13,658 bases of DNA. Origin: CAWHNT01 sp963830775 (GTDB lineage Bacteria > Pseudomonadota > Alphaproteobacteria > Geminicoccales > Geminicoccaceae). The stretch's first letter is position 1. Every line of letters begins with the position of its first letter. The notes beneath the pieces were generated by a model. That model saw nothing but the letters and a program-made list of their open reading frames with translations, was not told the origin of the DNA and ran no database searches. The DNA lies in assembly GCA_963830775.1 (NCBI GenBank), contig CAWHNT010000015.1, forward strand, positions 1 to 13,658, read 5' to 3'. A program made the position numbers and the translations under genes. Below are positions 7,256 through 13,658 of this stretch, in pieces.

Positions 7256-7743
7256 GCGGCGGACCCGCGCCAGGCACGGGCGGCCGTCACGATCGCCACC
7301 ACCGCGAGCCACGCCGCGAACACCGCCGAGAGCGCCATGGCCCAGCCGATCGGCAGGCCCAGCACCATGGTGGTGGTGCCGCTGGCCAGCGTCTCGCGCG
7401 CACCCACCGCCGTCTGCCAGGCGATCAAACCCGCCACGGCGCCGTAAGCCAGCGCCCAGACACCATCCAGCCCAGCCTGAACCCAGGCCGGGCCGGCCCG
7501 GGTGAAGGTGTCGACCGTGATGTTGGCGCCGTGGAGCTGGCAGATCGGCAGGAAGGCGAAGACGGCGATGGCGAGGCCGTTCTGGACCAGCTCGAAGTCG
7601 CCGGGGACCGAGTCCGCCGTGAGCCAGCGCCGGAGCACGCTGGCAGTCACCAGCAGCGCCAGGACCAGGACCAGGCAGCCGCCGGCCAGCGCCAGGCCGA
7701 CGCTGATCCGGGCCACGAGATCTCGAGGCCGGCCATCGGCCAC
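7252..7743 (-). CDS. dctQ: TRAP transporter small permease subunit (DctQ family)
   Basis: This is the small membrane subunit that pairs with DctM. The 163-aa product has four predicted hydrophobic segments, starting at about residues 13-38, 55-70, 90-110 and 125-150. The typical conserved loop after segment two is present as LHGANITVDTFTR, equivalent to the HIxVD motif of the family. The GTG start at 7743 follows the dctP stop by 8 bp, and a GAGG sequence overlapping that stop serves as a weak ribosome binding site. Its own stop overlaps the preferred TTG start of dctM. Sequence conservation in DctQ is low in general, but context and topology make the call firm. Confidence 0.9.
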   Translation of the reverse strand: MADGRPRDLVARISVGLALAGGCLVLVLALLVTASVLRRWLTADSVPGDFELVQNGLAIAVFAFLPICQLHGANITVDTFTRAGPAWVQAGLDGVWALAYGAVAGLIAWQTAVGARETLASGTTTMVLGLPIGWAMALSAVFAAWLAVVAIVTAARAWRGSAA

Positions 7744-7751
7744 GGCCGGCC

Positions 7752-8786
7752 TCAGGCCGTGTGCTTGGCGATCAGGGCCTTGGCGGCATCGAGCAGGGCA
7801 GCACGGTCGGGGCCGGCGGCGACCCAGGCATCCGTCACCGGCTGGGTCGCCTGGCGCCAGCGGGCGACCTCGTCTTCGGGCAGGACGAAGACCTCGTTGC
7901 CTCGATCCTGCGCCTTCTGCCGTGCCGCAGCTCCGGCCTTGTCCCAGGCGGCACCGGCAAGCTCCGAGCCCGCGAGGCCCGAGGCATTGTCGATCACCTG
8001 ACGCAGCTCGGCCGGCAGGCCCTCGTAGCGGGCCTTGTTCATCACCAGCGTGTGGGTCGAGGTGTAGAAGGTGGGCGTGCCCGGGAACTCGGTATGGTGG
8101 CCCACCAGCTCCTGGAGCTTCAAGGCCGGCACCACCTCCCAGGGCACGACGGCACCGTCGATCACCCCCTGCGCCAGCGATTCCGGGATCTGCGGCACGG
8201 GCATGCCCACGGCCCCCGCCCCCAGCGCCTTCAGGGCCTCGCCGGCGAGCCTGGTCGGGAAGCGGATCTTCCGCCCGTGCAGGTCCTCCTGCTTGTGGAC
8301 CGCCTTGCTGGCGTGGATCACCCCGTGATCGTTCGCCCAGGCGAACAGCAGATGCACCTCGGCCAGCTCGGCCTGCGCGTGCTGGACCGCGAATTCCTGC
8401 ACCGCCTTCGAGTTGGTCACCCCGCTCCGCGTCGCCACGAACGGCAGCTCGAAGGTCTCGAGGACCGGAAAGCGGCCGGCGGTGTAGCCCGGCAGCGTCC
8501 AGACGATATCGGCCACACCGTCGCGCGCCTGATCGAAGAGCTGCGGCGGCGCACCGCCCAGCTGCATCGACGGATAGATCCGGATGCTGATCGCCCCGTT
8601 CGAATCGGCCTCGATCTTCTTGGCCCAGGGGGTCAGCACGTTGACGTGCGCGTTCGAGACCGGCGGGAGGAAATGATGCAGCCGGAGCGTCACGTCCGCT
8701 GCCCGGGCAGGGCCAGACCGCAACACGGCAGGCGCGGCCACGGCGCTACCCGCAAGTGCCAGGAACCGGCGACGCGGCTGATCCAT
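7752..8786 (-). CDS. dctP: TRAP transporter substrate-binding protein (DctP family), Tat signal
   Basis: This periplasmic receptor captures the solute and hands it to DctQM. The 344-aa protein starts with a twin-arginine-like signal (RRRFLALAG) and a likely cleavage site after GPARA near residue 29-30. The mature part begins DVTLRLHHFLPP, as is usual in this group. The carboxylate-binding arginine of the family fits Arg175 in GRKIRFPTR. It is followed by GMPVPQIPESLAQGVIDGAVVPWEVVPALKL, typical of TRAP receptors near aromatic or organic-acid genes. GGGGAG (8794-8799) lies 7 nt before the ATG, a strong ribosome binding site. It is the first gene of the operon and is divergent from the DUF1579 gene. 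The substrate is not shown by sequence; the pca genes downstream suggest an aromatic acid or a carboxymuconate-type acid. Confidence 0.94.
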   Translation of the reverse strand: MDQPRRRFLALAGSAVAAPAVLRSGPARAADVTLRLHHFLPPVSNAHVNVLTPWAKKIEADSNGAISIRIYPSMQLGGAPPQLFDQARDGVADIVWTLPGYTAGRFPVLETFELPFVATRSGVTNSKAVQEFAVQHAQAELAEVHLLFAWANDHGVIHASKAVHKQEDLHGRKIRFPTRLAGEALKALGAGAVGMPVPQIPESLAQGVIDGAVVPWEVVPALKLQELVGHHTEFPGTPTFYTSTHTLVMNKARYEGLPAELRQVIDNASGLAGSELAGAAWDKAGAAARQKAQDRGNEVFVLPEDEVARWRQATQPVTDAWVAAGPDRAALLDAAKALIAKHTA

Positions 8787-8953
8787 GAGAGCACTCCCCG
8801 GCTGTTCCCGTTCGCTTACACGCGCGGTCAGCAGGCGTCGAGCACGGCCGGCGGAGAGGCCTTCGCTTGACGGCTCGCACAGCCAGGCCTAGTTAGGCGA
8901 ATATGTATTTAACCGAATGGCTAAGTAGCGGTCGGCGTACCGGGGAGGGGTGG
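8787..8953. promoter_or_regulatory. divergent promoter region between dctP and the DUF1579 gene
   Basis: This 167-bp spacer separates two divergent units and contains the most AT-rich patch I noticed in the window, about 8890-8935. TTAGGC (8893-8898) and GGCTAA (8919-8924) form an imperfect inverted pair around that patch. On the minus strand a weak pair TTCGGT (8917-8912) and TAACTA (8895-8890) with 16 nt between could serve dctP. No strong consensus promoter is visible for the plus-strand genes. A regulator binding here could control both units, but none is encoded in the window. Confidence 0.4.
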
Positions 8954-9439
8954 ATGAACTTGGAAATCCGGAAGGAGCATGAGTGGCTCCAGCAGCTTGT
9001 CGGCGAATGGAGTTCCGAGGCCCTGGCCAGCATGAAGCAGGGCGAACCGCCGGAGCTGTTCAAAGGCACGGAGAGCGTCCGGTCGGTGGGCGGGGTGTGG
9101 ATCGTGGCCGACGGGCAGGCCGAGATGCCGGGCGGCGGCACCGGCACCATGATCATGACATTGGGCTTCGATCCGCGGACCGGGCGCTTCGTCGGCAGCT
9201 GGGTCGGCTCGATGATGACGCACATGTGGCTCTATGATGGCGTGCTGGACGCAGGCGGCATGACCCTGCCGCTGGAGGCCGAAGGCCCCAGCATGGCCGG
9301 CGACGGCACCCTGGCGCGCTACAAGGACGTGATCGAGATCAGGAGCTCCGACGAGCGGGTGATGACCTCGCACGTGCTGGGCGAGGATGGTGCCTGGCGG
9401 CAGTTCATGACGGCGACCTACCGCCGCAAGAATTCGTGA
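8954..9439 (+). CDS. DUF1579 family protein
   Basis: The 161-aa protein matches the DUF1579 pattern. It has an N-terminal HEWLQQLVGEWSSEA, a KGTESVRSVGGVWIVAD strand, the central LGFDPRTGRFVGSWVGS block, and a final WRQFMTATYRR strand. These are beta-barrel-like proteins of unknown biochemical role, predicted cytosolic since no signal peptide is seen. An in-frame ATG at 8903 would add 17 residues, but GGGGAGGGG at 8942-8950 sits just before ATG 8954, so I choose that start. The next gene begins 17 bp after the stop, so the two are probably cotranscribed. Its divergence from dctP hints at shared regulation only. Confidence 0.85.
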   Translation: MNLEIRKEHEWLQQLVGEWSSEALASMKQGEPPELFKGTESVRSVGGVWIVADGQAEMPGGGTGTMIMTLGFDPRTGRFVGSWVGSMMTHMWLYDGVLDAGGMTLPLEAEGPSMAGDGTLARYKDVIEIRSSDERVMTSHVLGEDGAWRQFMTATYRRKNS

Positions 9440-9456
9440 GCGGGGAGCGAAACCTC

Positions 9457-9882
9457 ATGAGCGACGACGAGGCGGCCATCCGCCGTATCCTTGAGGATCG
9501 ACGGCATGCGCTCCGTGCCAAGGATGCGGAAGCGCTCGTGGGCCACGATGCGCCTGACATCCTGAGCTACGACCTGGCCCCGCCCCTGGCGAACCGCGGG
9601 GCGGACCTGGCCGCCATCCGCCGCTGGCTCGACACCTGGGTCGGACCCATCGACCTCGATCTCCACGAGCTGCGGATCGACGTTGCCGACGGTCTGGCCG
9701 TCAGCACCGGCCTGAGCCGCATGCGTGGCACCAAGACCGATGGAGTGAAGGTCGATCTCTGGGTCCGGGCGACTATGGCCTACCGCAAGGTCGATGGTCG
9801 GTGGACGGTGATCCACGAGCACGTCTCGGTGCCGTTCTACATGGACGGCAGCGAACGCGCGGCACTCGACCTCAAGCCCTGA
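9457..9882 (+). CDS. NTF2/SnoaL-like (DUF4440/YybH type) small protein
   Basis: The product is 141 aa in a cone-shaped NTF2-like fold family. Features are the N-terminal helix EAAIRRILEDRRHALRAKDA, the segment DAPDILSYDLAPPL, and the C-terminal strands VDLWVRATMAYRKVDGRWTV and IHEHVSVPFYMDG. This pattern is common in the DUF4440/YybH group, where many members have no known reaction. No signal peptide or membrane segment is seen. ATG 9457 is preferred, with GGGGAG at 9441-9446. An in-frame GTG at 9436 overlaps the previous stop as GTGA and would add 7 residues. It forms a two-gene unit with the DUF1579 gene and converges on the LpoA-like gene with a 20-bp gap. Function is unknown. Confidence 0.85.
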   Translation: MSDDEAAIRRILEDRRHALRAKDAEALVGHDAPDILSYDLAPPLANRGADLAAIRRWLDTWVGPIDLDLHELRIDVADGLAVSTGLSRMRGTKTDGVKVDLWVRATMAYRKVDGRWTVIHEHVSVPFYMDGSERAALDLKP

Positions 9883-9902
9883 CCGGCTCGGGCTGCGCCG
9901 CC

Positions 9903-11178
9903 CTACCTGCTGGCAAGGCCGCCCGGGAAGGAGGTCGGGGCCGCGTCGATGACCCGGACGGTGCCGTTGCGGACCTCGAGGATGTCGAGGCCGTGCTCGG
10001 CCAGGCCGTCCGGGCGGAGGCGGAAGAGGCCGGAGCCGCCGGTGAAGCCCTGCGGGTCGGTGAGCTGCTCGGCGGCGAAGCGGTTGTCGCCCTTGGCGAG
10101 CAGGCTGGCCAAGGCCGTGGCATCGTAGGCGAGGACGGCCAGCGGGTTGGGCTTGCGCTTGTAGGTGGCCTCGAAGCGCTGGGCGAACTTGTCGAGGGCC
10201 GCCTTCGACCAGGTGGCGATCCACGCCCCCTGGGCCGGCTGCTCGGAGAGCAGGCTGGGGTCCTCCTGCCAGCGCAGGGTGCCCAAGAGGCGGGTGTTGC
10301 CGCCGGCGACGTTGAAGGTCGGCAGGGTGGAGACAACGCTGCGCAGCCGCGTGCCGCCATCGGCAATCAGCAGCGAGTTCGAAGGGCGGCAGGCTCGAGG
10401 TGGGGCGCAGCACCGGCGAGCTGGGAGCACCGGACGGGGCCGGCGGGGCGGGCGCGGCGACCGGCGGGCGGGGTGCTCCGGCAAGGCGGCGCAGGGCGGC
10501 CGCCGGATCGGGCTCGCGGGCGCTGTAGCGCTCCAGCCCGACCAGGCGCGCACCCGGGAGGCGGGAGACGGCAGCGCGCCAGGCGCCGGAGGTTGCCGTG
10601 CCATAGGCATCGTCCGGCACCACGGCGGCGAAGCGGGTGAGGCCACGGCGGCCGGCATAGTCGACGATCCGGGCCACCTGCTCCTCGGGGCGGAAGCCCA
10701 GGACGTAGACGCCGGGTGCCACGATGGTGGCATCGTTGGAGAAGGAGAGGACGCTGACGCCGCGCGACGAGGCGACGGGCGCCACGGCTGCGGTCGAGCG
10801 GCCGAACAGCGGCCCCAGCAGGAGTTGGGCACCTGCCTCGAGGGCCTCGTTCGCTGCCTTGACGGCGCCTTCCGGGCTGTCGCCGGTATCGCGCGGGACG
10901 AGCTGGAGCGTGCTGTCGCCAACATCGAACAGCGCCATCTCGGCCGCCGCCTGGAAGTCGGCACCGAGCTTCGCCGCCGAGCCCGTCAGCGGCACCAGGA
11001 GACCCACGGTGGGTGGACCCTGCGGGACGAGTGCCGGGGCCGGGGCCGCGGGCGTCGTCGGCAGCTGCGCCCGCCAGGGTGGCGGCTGCCGTTCGGCGCG
11101 GCCGCAGCCGGCCAACAGCAGGGCCGTGCCGAGGGCCACGGGCAGGAGACGGAACAAGGAGCGACGAAGGCCCAACAC
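9903..11178 (-). pseudogene. penicillin-binding protein activator lipoprotein (LpoA/LppC-like), frame broken by one +1 insertion
   Basis: LpoA/LppC-family proteins are outer-membrane lipoproteins with a type-1 periplasmic-binding fold; E. coli LpoA activates the peptidoglycan synthase PBP1A. From the preferred GTG at 11178, residues 1-25 form a lipoprotein signal ending in the lipobox LAGC (Cys25). The receptor-like domain then starts at TVGLLVPLTGSAAKLGADFQ. After LPPFE near 10381 the frame changes, and the match resumes as SLLIADGGTRLRSVVSTLP down to the TAG at 9903. Removing one A near 10378-10379 gives PPFDSLLIADGG and a continuous protein of about 424 aa. An upstream GTG at 11226 in frame would nearly touch the rsmI start, so 11178, with AGAGGT close upstream, is better. 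Its position beside rsmI and yraN fits LpoA. Sequencing error versus real inactivation is undecided, but loss of this gene seems unlikely. Confidence 0.83.
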
Positions 11179-11227
11179 GCTACCTCTCGCTTGCCGGCCT
11201 GAGCGGGCTTTGGGATGCTGACGCACG

Positions 11228-12109
11228 ATGAATCCTGGCGCTGAGGAAGCTAGTCCAACCGCGGGTGGCCGTAAACCGGCGCCGGGCCTCTACGTGGTGG
11301 CCACGCCGATCGGCAATCTCGAGGACATCACGGTGCGGGCGCTTCGGGTCCTGGCCACCGCCGACCTCGTGCTGTGCGAGGACACGCGGGTCACGGGCAA
11401 GCTCCTGCACCATCTGGGGACCCGGGCCACAGCACTCCTGCCCTACCACGAGCACAACGCCGCCCGGGTGCGGCCGCAGGTCCTCGCACGGCTCGAGGCG
11501 GGGGCGGTGGTGGCCCTGGTGAGCGACGCCGGCACGCCGCTGGTCTCCGACCCCGGCTACAAGCTCGTGCGCGAGGCGGCGGGACTGGGCATCCCGGTGG
11601 TGCCGGTGCCGGGTGCTTCCGCCATGCTCGCGGCCTTGTGCGCGGCCGGGCTGCCGACCGACCGGTTCCTGTTCCAGGGCTTCCTGCCGGCCAAGCCTGG
11701 AGCCAGGCGACGGGCCCTGGAGGAGCTGGCGATCGTGCCGGCGACGCTCGTGCTGTTCGAATTGGCACAGCGGCTCGCGACCATGCTGGCGGAAGCGGCG
11801 GAGGTGCTGGGCGGCAGAGACGCGGCCGTCGCGCGCGAGCTGACCAAGCTGCACGAGGAGGTGCGGCGGGACCGGCTGGACCGACTGGCCGACCATTACG
11901 CGGCGGCCGGTGCGCCCAAGGGCGAGGTCGTGGTCGTGATCGGCCCGCCGGGGGAGGCGGCCGCACCTAGCGATGCGGCGATCGAGGCGGCGTTGCGTGA
12001 GGCCCTGCAGACGGAGAAGCCCCGCGCGGCAGCGGCCCGGGTGGCGGCCGCCACCGGCCTGCCGGCGAACGAGCTCTACCGCCGGGTCCTGGCCTTCCGC
12101 GGCGAATGA
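11228..12109 (+). CDS. rsmI: 16S rRNA (cytidine(1402)-2'-O)-methyltransferase (RsmI)
   Basis: RsmI methylates the ribose of C1402 in 16S rRNA using S-adenosylmethionine, at the ribosomal P-site. The 293-aa protein is a tetrapyrrole-methylase-fold enzyme of normal length. Family motifs are LYVVATPIGNLEDIT (residues 21-35), CEDTRVTGKLL (50-60), VALVSDAGTPLVSDPG (95-110), VVPVPGASAMLAAL, and FLFQGFLPAK. The ATG at 11228 has only a weak ribosome binding site. The first 18 residues are variable, as is usual in alphaproteobacteria. The gene is divergent from the LpoA-like gene with 49 bp between starts, so both promoters must share that short gap. Its stop overlaps the yraN start as ATGA. The frame is intact. 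Confidence 0.96.
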   Translation: MNPGAEEASPTAGGRKPAPGLYVVATPIGNLEDITVRALRVLATADLVLCEDTRVTGKLLHHLGTRATALLPYHEHNAARVRPQVLARLEAGAVVALVSDAGTPLVSDPGYKLVREAAGLGIPVVPVPGASAMLAALCAAGLPTDRFLFQGFLPAKPGARRRALEELAIVPATLVLFELAQRLATMLAEAAEVLGGRDAAVARELTKLHEEVRRDRLDRLADHYAAAGAPKGEVVVVIGPPGEAAAPSDAAIEAALREALQTEKPRAAAARVAAATGLPANELYRRVLAFRGE

Positions 12110-12459
12110 GCCGGCACCACAGCGAGCGGGCGGGACGACAGGCGGAGAGTGTCGCGGCGCTGCTTCTGCGGCTCAAGGGCTTCAGCATCCTCGCCAGACG
12201 GTTCGCCTGCCCGGTGGGCGAGATCGACCTCGTCGCCCGCCGTGGTGGGCTGCTCGTGTTCGTCGAGGTCAAGCGCCGTGCGGCCAGGAGCGAGGCTCTC
12301 GAGGCCCTGGGCCGGCAGCAGCAGGAGCGGATCGCCCGTGCCGCCCTCCTCTTCGTCCAGCGGCGGCCACAGCTCGCCGGCCTTGCCCAGCGCTTCGACG
12401 CCATTGCCGTGAGCCCCTGGCGCTGGCCCGTGCACCTGCGCGACGTGTGGCGCTCCTGA
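12106..12459 (+). CDS. yraN: UPF0102/YraN family nuclease-like protein
   Basis: The 117-aa protein belongs to the UPF0102 family, a restriction-endonuclease-like fold whose cellular job is not firmly established. The conserved acidic/Lys core is present: Glu14, Gly38-Glu39-Ile-Asp41 in GEIDLVARR, and Glu54-Val-Lys56 in FVEVKRR. These match the expected metal-binding PD-(D/E)XK arrangement. The C-terminus RWPVHLRDVWRS is the usual family ending. It starts inside the rsmI stop (ATGA), so translation is likely coupled. It converges tail to tail with mutY. The frame is intact. Confidence 0.93.
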   Translation: MSRHHSERAGRQAESVAALLLRLKGFSILARRFACPVGEIDLVARRGGLLVFVEVKRRAARSEALEALGRQQQERIARAALLFVQRRPQLAGLAQRFDAIAVSPWRWPVHLRDVWRS

Positions 12460-13510
12460 GCGCCTGACGTCGAAGCCGGCATGGCGCAGCAGGCGGAGCG
12501 TCATGGTGGGCAGGGCCAGCGTACCGAAAGCATCGGGTGCTACCCACAAGCCCGGCGGCCCGGCTTCCGTCCTGGCGCGAAAGAGCGTGAAGCGCAGCTC
12601 GAAGTGGGTGAAGCCGTGGGTTACCAGGCCTGAAAGCTCCTGCCAGGCAGCCGGTGCCGGAGCCGAGGCCATGCTTGCCTCGCGGCCGGGCGGCGCATCG
12701 AGCCAGCCCGTCGATGGCAGCTCGGCCATCCCGCCGAGAAGGCCCTCGAGCGGGCGGCGGCGGAAGAGGATGGCACCGTCGGGGCGCTCGAGGAGGAAGG
12801 CGAAGCGGCGAACCTGACCGGGCGCTCTTTGCGCGCGGCCCGCTTCGGGTAGGCTTCAGGTGTTCCGAGAGCGGCAGCCCGGCACCACGGGCGCCATGGG
12901 CAGGCGAGGCAGGCCGGTGCCCGCGGTGTGCGGCCAGGGACCCAGCTCCATCACGGCCTGCGCCAGGTCGGAGGCTCGCTCGGAGAGGCGAGCCTGGCTG
13001 CCGCCGCATCGAGGACGGAGCGGCCGGAGGGCAGGGGCGTCTCCAGGGCGAGCAGGCGGCCCAGGACGCGCTCAACATTGGCGTCGATCGGGACAGCTGG
13101 CAGGCCGAAGGCGATAGCGGCGAGTGCCGCCGCTGTGTGGGCACGATCCCGGGCAGGGCACGCAGGGCGTCGAGGCTGGGCGGCAGCCGGCCGGCATGCT
13201 GCTCGACCACGGCCCGGGCGCAGGCGTGGAGGGCACGGGCGCGGCGATAGTAGCCCAGGCCCTGCCAAGCATGGAGCACGTCGTCGAGCGGGGCCGATGC
13301 CAAGGCCCGGATGTCGGGGAACCGGGCGAGAAAGGCGGCGTACCGCGGGCGCACCGTGGCGACCGTGGTCTGCTGCAGCATCACCTCGCTCACCAACACG
13401 GCATAAGGGTCCGCGCTAGTGCCGGGACGGGCGCGCCACGGCAGGTCGCGACGGGCACCGTCGTACCAGGCGAGGAGGGCCGGCGCAGCTCCGCCGGCAG
13501 CAACGTTCAC
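12460..13510 (-). pseudogene. mutY: A/G-specific adenine glycosylase (MutY), disrupted by about five -1 frameshifts
   Basis: MutY removes A mispaired with 8-oxoG, preventing G:C to T:A changes. Residues 1-122 are intact from the GTG at 13510. They include LPWRARPGTSADPYAVLVSE with catalytic Glu42, then MLQQTTVATVRPRY. Family matches then jump frame near 13144, 12974, 12939, 12930 and within the G-run at 12820-12822, each explained by one missing base. Restored pieces read AAALAAIAFGLPAVPIDANV (catalytic Asp143), ASDLAQAVMELG, then the [4Fe-4S] stretch PACLACPWRPWC (12911-12882), whose first Cys must be restored by the indel near 12930. The MutY-type NUDIX domain follows with GLLGGMAELPSTGWLD and THFELRFTLFRA. 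Homology fades after LPTMTLRLLRHAGF near 12475. No stop follows in this frame until inside rsmI (12076), so the exact 3' end is unclear. Multiple sequencing errors and true loss both fit. Confidence 0.85.
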
Positions 13511-13569
13511 GCGGCGGGGCCTGGGGTGATGACGTTCATGCGTCTCCAGCGACCGGCATGGTGACGGAA

Positions 13570-13658
13570 ATGGCAGTCCCCGGCAGGACGCGGCAAGGGC
13601 GGACCGCGCACGCGGCCACCGGGCTCACCCGTGCCCTGGGCATCGTGCTCGACCCCGC
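13570..13658 (+). CDS. partial 5' end of a possible DUF721/DciA-like gene
   Basis: An open plus-strand frame runs from ATG 13570 (or ATG 13558) to the window end without a stop. GGTGA lies 5 nt before ATG 13570. Its visible residues include the basic GRTRQGR and then GLTRALGIVLDP. This weakly resembles the start of alphaproteobacterial DUF721/DciA proteins, which often lie beside mutY and ahead of dsbA and smc. Only about 29 codons are present, and this end of the window has many indels, so the call is tentative. A minus-strand open frame also crosses this stretch and cannot be excluded. Confidence 0.3.
   Translation, partial: MAVPGRTRQGRTAHAATGLTRALGIVLDP

Noticed and set aside
5492..7447. 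651-aa plus-strand open frame antisense to dctM and pcaB
   Set aside because: The translation is Gly, Asp, Glu, Arg and Gln repeats from the antisense of hydrophobic codons. dctM is clearly the real gene.
7761..8870. 369-aa plus-strand open frame antisense to dctP
   Set aside because: No recognisable domain, while dctP has a signal peptide, a strong ribosome binding site and the TRAP receptor motif.
12076..12460. Continuation of the MutY C-terminal frame antisense through yraN
   Set aside because: The residues after about 12475 show no MutY resemblance and lie opposite a well-conserved YraN. The frame stays open only because of base composition.
1..13658. Mobile element, prophage, CRISPR array, toxin-antitoxin or defence system
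   Set aside because: No transposase, integrase, direct repeats with spacers, or known defence domains were seen on either strand. The content is metabolic and housekeeping.

Overview
The window is a very GC-rich chromosomal segment. Its gene content and order suggest an alphaproteobacterium, perhaps a soil or environmental member of the Rhodospirillales or a related order. That placement is inferred from family resemblance and base composition, not from a marker gene. There are no tRNA or rRNA genes, no insertion sequences, no CRISPR array and no phage genes.

Layout: (1) 1-254, a leader with inverted repeats ahead of kup. (2) 255-2159 (+), a complete Kup potassium transporter. (3) 2182-3255 (-), a Tat-exported right-handed beta-helix protein whose Lys and Arg-His-Gly motifs resemble PL6 polysaccharide lyases (chondroitinase B/alginate lyase type). 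(4) 3409-8786 (-), a tightly packed six-gene unit transcribed dctP, dctQ, dctM, pcaB, pcaD, pcaC. It joins a complete TRAP transporter to three enzymes of the protocatechuate branch of the beta-ketoadipate pathway; the ring-cleavage dioxygenase PcaGH is not in the window. (5) 8787-8953, an AT-rich divergent promoter region. (6) 8954-9882 (+), a DUF1579 gene followed by an NTF2/SnoaL-like gene. (7) 9903-11178 (-), a LpoA/LppC-type lipoprotein (penicillin-binding protein activator), divergent from (8) rsmI-yraN (+, 11228-12459). (9) 12460-13510 (-), mutY, heavily frame-disrupted. (10) From about 13570 (+), the start of a gene that runs off the window and may be DUF721/DciA-like.

The main biological story is the TRAP-pca operon. 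A periplasmic receptor and membrane permease probably import an aromatic acid or a carboxylated ring-cleavage intermediate. PcaB, PcaD and PcaC would then convert 3-carboxy-cis,cis-muconate to 3-oxoadipate. The rsmI/lpoA/yraN cluster is a housekeeping neighbourhood that also occurs, in a different arrangement, in Enterobacteria.

A notable oddity is the number of single-base indels. pcaB has two +1 insertions, the LpoA-like gene has one, and mutY has about five -1 deletions. In every case the downstream frame still matches the family perfectly. This looks more like base-calling or assembly error than old gene decay, but real inactivation, which for mutY would give a mutator, cannot be excluded from the sequence alone. 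I did not find a convincing wholly new system.
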